NCBI GenBank assembly: GCA_965213645.1
Contig: CBDBZX010000002.1
Coordinates: 186,001 to 250,000, forward strand
Length of the DNA stretch: 64,000 nt
Direction: 5' to 3'
Source of the DNA: CBDBZX01 sp965213645
GTDB taxonomy: Bacteria > Deinococcota > Deinococci > Deinococcales > Trueperaceae
Numbering within the stretch: position 1 is the stretch's first letter; every line of letters begins with the position of its first letter. Positions 61,360 through 64,000 of the stretch are shown in pieces. Below the pieces are notes generated by a model. The model ran no database searches. It worked only from the letters and a program-made list of their open reading frames with translations, and had not been told where the DNA came from. The translations under genes were made by a program, and so were the position numbers.

Positions 61360-64000
61360 ATGCAGCGACGTATTCGGCAATGTATTCTTCGGCAACATAT
61401 TCAGCGACCTATCTACCGACTTTTTCCACTTCTTCTATTCATTTTCCTCTTTACCGCTTGCGGCGACTTGGAAGGTTCAGGCACCGCACCTGACCCAGAG
61501 GAGAACGTCAGCGATGACTCGGCGGTTCCAACAGGCGACTTCGGCGTCAGCTTGACGTTTGGCGGACCCTATCTGAACGACACGGGCGAGGCCATCTCCA
61601 GCCCTGACGACGAGCGCGTCGTTGAGGTCGAGCCAGGGGATAAGTTCTATGTCCAGGTGGACTATGAAGACCCCAGCGGGATTACCGACATTGCGGTGAA
61701 TTTAGTCAACAGCAGCCCTGAGGATTTAGCGGGGACGCTCGACCCGACCCAACGTTTCTTTACCTTGGGTCAGCCCACCGACATCAGTGAGCCCAGTGGC
61801 TGTGACCTTTCAGAAGGTCCAACCAGCGTGGTTTGTATCTATGAAGTCAGGGTAGCAGACGACGCCGTGAACATCACAGAGTTAGAGAATTCAGCAGATG
61901 AGTTTGCCTATGTGTTTCGCACGAAAGTCACGGATGCTGCTGGTAACACCTCGGATGAAGCCGAAAGAGGGTATGTCACGGTTGTGGGGGAAGATGGCGA
62001 TGGTAACGAGAACGGGGAGCCCGAGCCGCAGCCTGAAACCTGCGTGAATCCTGTGGAGATTCCCGATGAGATTGCGGAGGAGTTTATCCGCGAGGAGCTT
62101 GACAAGCCCGAGGGCGAGCTGACCTGCGAGGACTTGGCGAACCTTAGAGAGTTCAGTGTAGTTGACGGGAACCTCGAGTTCATCCCCTTGGAGAGCATTG
62201 AAGGTTTACAGTACGCGGTCAACTTAGAGTCCTTCGCTGTCATGGACGGCGCACAGTCGTTAGAGCTAGACCTCTTGACAGGTTTGCCGAAACTTACGGA
62301 TGTGTTTTTTGGCCCTTACGACATCACCAACGAGGACCTTAGGGCGCTTGGGCGCATCGAGACGCTGACCCGCCTCTATTTGCGCACCGGTGACAATGTC
62401 CTCGATTTCGATCCCGAAGAGGTCGGTTCGAAGGCGACCGATATCTCGCCCTTAGCGAACCTGACGAACTTAGAGGTCTTGGGGCTCGAGTGGTTCCAGG
62501 AACTCAGCGACATCTCGCCCCTGGAGGGCCTCGCTGGACTTAGAGAGCTAACCATCAACTACACGGACGTTCGTGACCTCTCACCATTACAAAACCTCAC
62601 GAACCTAGAGAGGCTTGAACTCTCGAGTAACGAGATAGGTGATCTCAGCGGGCTTGAAAACCTGGCCTCTTTGCAGTATCTCGAACTCACCAGCAACCAA
62701 ATCACCGACCTCTCACCGCTCGTTGACAATAGTGGTTTAGGCGAAGGAGACGAGATATTACTCAGGTTCAACGACTTTAGCACCTGCCCAGGTACGGAGG
62801 CACGTGAGGCTATTGACACGCTCACAGAGCGCGGCGCTGAGGTGGAGTTTGACGAGCCCAGAAACTGTGACACGGGTGATGGCGGTGGAGACGGCTTTAT
62901 CGAGGTCACCACAACTTCAGGTGCAGCCTCGCTAGAGAACGAATGCACCCTGCGGGCTGCTATCACCGCCGCGAACACAGACGAAGCTGTGGGTGGCTGC
63001 CCCGCTGGGGACGGCGCGGATACTATCGTCTTGGATAGCGGCGCGACCTACACGCTGAGCGAGGTGGACAACGAGACGAACGGTCCGAACGGGCTACCTG
63101 TGGTGACTAGTGCGCTCATATTCGAGGGCAACAGGGCGGCTATCGCACGTAGCACCTCGCAAGACGGGTCCGAGTTTCGCATCCTGGAGGTCGCCGAAAC
63201 TGGAACGCTTACCCTACAAGACGTAACCCTAGAACGCGGCTTCCTCTCGGAGGATGCGCCCAATACTTCTAGAGGTGGCGGTATCTATAACCTCGGTACG
63301 GTGACGCTCAACCGGAGCAGCGTGAGCGAGAACGAGGCGTTCGACGCTGGCGGTATCTACAACGGCGGCACGATGCGGCTCAACGACAGCGACGTATCCG
63401 AAAACATTGCCGCAGGTGAAGTTGCGGGCGGTATCGAGAATATCGGAACGCTCATCGTTGAAAGCGGTAGCACGGTCAGTGGTAACACGGCCGACCTCGC
63501 AATCGGCGGTCTTCTGAATAGCGGCGAGGCGACCGTTAGCGACAGCTTCATCCGAGGTAACTACGCGGTTAGTAGCACCGGAGCCCTGTTCAGTTCCGGC
63601 AAGATGACCATACGCGACACGGTCATCGAGAACAACTCCGACGACGGCAACACTTTTAGCAACGCGGGCGAGATGGAACTCACCGACGTTACCTACCGCG
63701 ACAACACCGACGCCATCTCGAATAGTTTCTTTGGTGAAAACGCTGGCGTCATGACGATCTCGGGGAGTATAATCACGGATAACTTCAGAGGCGGCCTCGA
63801 GAACAGCAGCGAGATGACACTCGTCAATAGCACGGTTAGCGGCAACGGCGACACGGGCGTTGTCAATGAGACCTTCTCGAACCGACCCGAAGCCACGCTC
63901 ACCGTTCTCTACAGCACGGTGGCGAACAACACTGTAGGCGTTGATAACCAGAGCGGTACGGTGAGTCTCGAGGGGAGCATCGTTGCTGACAACGACTTTA
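61360..64000 (+). CDS. LRR / CSLREA beta-helix lipoprotein (runs off the window)
   Basis: The frame stays open for 880 codons from ATG 61360 (GGGAGGG upstream) to the end. After a basic N-terminus, a hydrophobic helix ends in lipobox FTACG. A beta domain follows (FGVSLTFGGPYLNDTGEAIS), then an acidic linker, then about eight leucine-rich repeats of InlA type (ISPLANLTNLEVLGLEWFQ, DLSPLQNLTNLERLELSSN). A CSLREA-like motif, NECTLRAAITAAN, opens a parallel beta-helix with repeated short units such as GSTVSGNTA and GGIYNLGTVTLNRSSV. It is a large surface protein probably used in adhesion. It is incomplete. Confidence 0.85.
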   Translation, partial: MQRRIRQCILRQHIQRPIYRLFPLLLFIFLFTACGDLEGSGTAPDPEENVSDDSAVPTGDFGVSLTFGGPYLNDTGEAISSPDDERVVEVEPGDKFYVQVDYEDPSGITDIAVNLVNSSPEDLAGTLDPTQRFFTLGQPTDISEPSGCDLSEGPTSVVCIYEVRVADDAVNITELENSADEFAYVFRTKVTDAAGNTSDEAERGYVTVVGEDGDGNENGEPEPQPETCVNPVEIPDEIAEEFIREELDKPEGELTCEDLANLREFSVVDGNLEFIPLESIEGLQYAVNLESFAVMDGAQSLELDLLTGLPKLTDVFFGPYDITNEDLRALGRIETLTRLYLRTGDNVLDFDPEEVGSKATDISPLANLTNLEVLGLEWFQELSDISPLEGLAGLRELTINYTDVRDLSPLQNLTNLERLELSSNEIGDLSGLENLASLQYLELTSNQITDLSPLVDNSGLGEGDEILLRFNDFSTCPGTEAREAIDTLTERGAEVEFDEPRNCDTGDGGGDGFIEVTTTSGAASLENECTLRAAITAANTDEAVGGCPAGDGADTIVLDSGATYTLSEVDNETNGPNGLPVVTSALIFEGNRAAIARSTSQDGSEFRILEVAETGTLTLQDVTLERGFLSEDAPNTSRGGGIYNLGTVTLNRSSVSENEAFDAGGIYNGGTMRLNDSDVSENIAAGEVAGGIENIGTLIVESGSTVSGNTADLAIGGLLNSGEATVSDSFIRGNYAVSSTGALFSSGKMTIRDTVIENNSDDGNTFSNAGEMELTDVTYRDNTDAISNSFFGENAGVMTISGSIITDNFRGGLENSSEMTLVNSTVSGNGDTGVVNETFSNRPEATLTVLYSTVANNTVGVDNQSGTVSLEGSIVADNDF

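Noticed and set aside
61287..61555. Short ORFs near the start of the large lipoprotein
   Set aside because: They are shadows of the real frame that begins at 61360.

Overview
This 64 kb window is an ordinary bacterial chromosome segment of roughly 57-60% GC. It carries central-metabolism genes, an accessory layer of small operons, and an unusually rich set of repeats. I see no rRNA, tRNA or CRISPR array. The best guess at the host is a member of the Deinococcota, possibly near Truepera. That is inferred from an archaeal-type non-discriminating aspartyl-tRNA synthetase (aspS2), many short lipoproteins of FAS1, CHRD and PEGA type, and an MrfA-like helicase. It is not proven by any marker gene.

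Layout. 0-7 kb: the end of a redox-signalling operon (receiver/thioredoxin-reductase fusion translationally coupled to a truncated downstream gene), an F420-type NADP oxidoreductase, a GPH-type sugar symporter with an SDR dehydrogenase, and a divergent hydrolase-SDR operon. 7-19 kb: a decayed TetR gene, a lipoprotein, a NarL-type two-component pair, a membrane protein, a GemA-like gene divergent from an AlkA-type glycosylase, an ankyrin/M23 peptidase, a decayed HAD phosphatase, a large ATPase/TPR protein and an FMN hydroxy-acid oxidase. 19-26 kb: a lipoyl-type PSBD/coiled-coil protein, a GntP permease, and the glyoxylate bypass (aceA, aceB). 26-30 kb: a compact cluster of small genes (antitoxin-like, two conserved unknowns, a DUF4145 protein) and aspS2 with an attenuator-like leader. 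30-41 kb: MFS and ABC transporters, a PEGA protein, PEP carboxylase, ymdB, arsC-like, GNAT, and a cation-chloride cotransporter. 41-55 kb: lipoproteins, a glycosyltransferase-like gene, dxs, phosphoesterase-holB, lysC, a FAS1-CHRD lipoprotein and an MrfA-like helicase. 55-64 kb: a GT2 glycosyltransferase, a DinB-like gene cut by an IS5-type element, the sulfolipid pair sqdB-sqdX, a double GNAT protein, and an LRR/CSLREA beta-helix lipoprotein running off the end.

Metabolically, isocitrate lyase, malate synthase and PEP carboxylase together imply growth on C2 or organic-acid substrates with anaplerotic replenishment. dxs supplies isoprenoids, lysC supplies Asp-family amino acids, and sqdB-sqdX imply sulfoquinovosyl diacylglycerol.

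Many otherwise well-conserved genes (ppc, aspS2, the TrxB fusion, M23 peptidase, GNAT) carry single-base frame breaks. Because ppc and aspS2 are unlikely all to be dead, sequencing or assembly indels are a real possibility, so frameshifted genes are reported as one locus.

The most interesting non-genic signals are: a 113 bp MITE sharing ends with the 898 bp IS; a three-copy stem-forming repeat just upstream of minus-strand genes; competing hairpins before aspS2; and genome-style over-representation of CTCGAG (about 100 copies) and of AGAGGT/ACCTCT.
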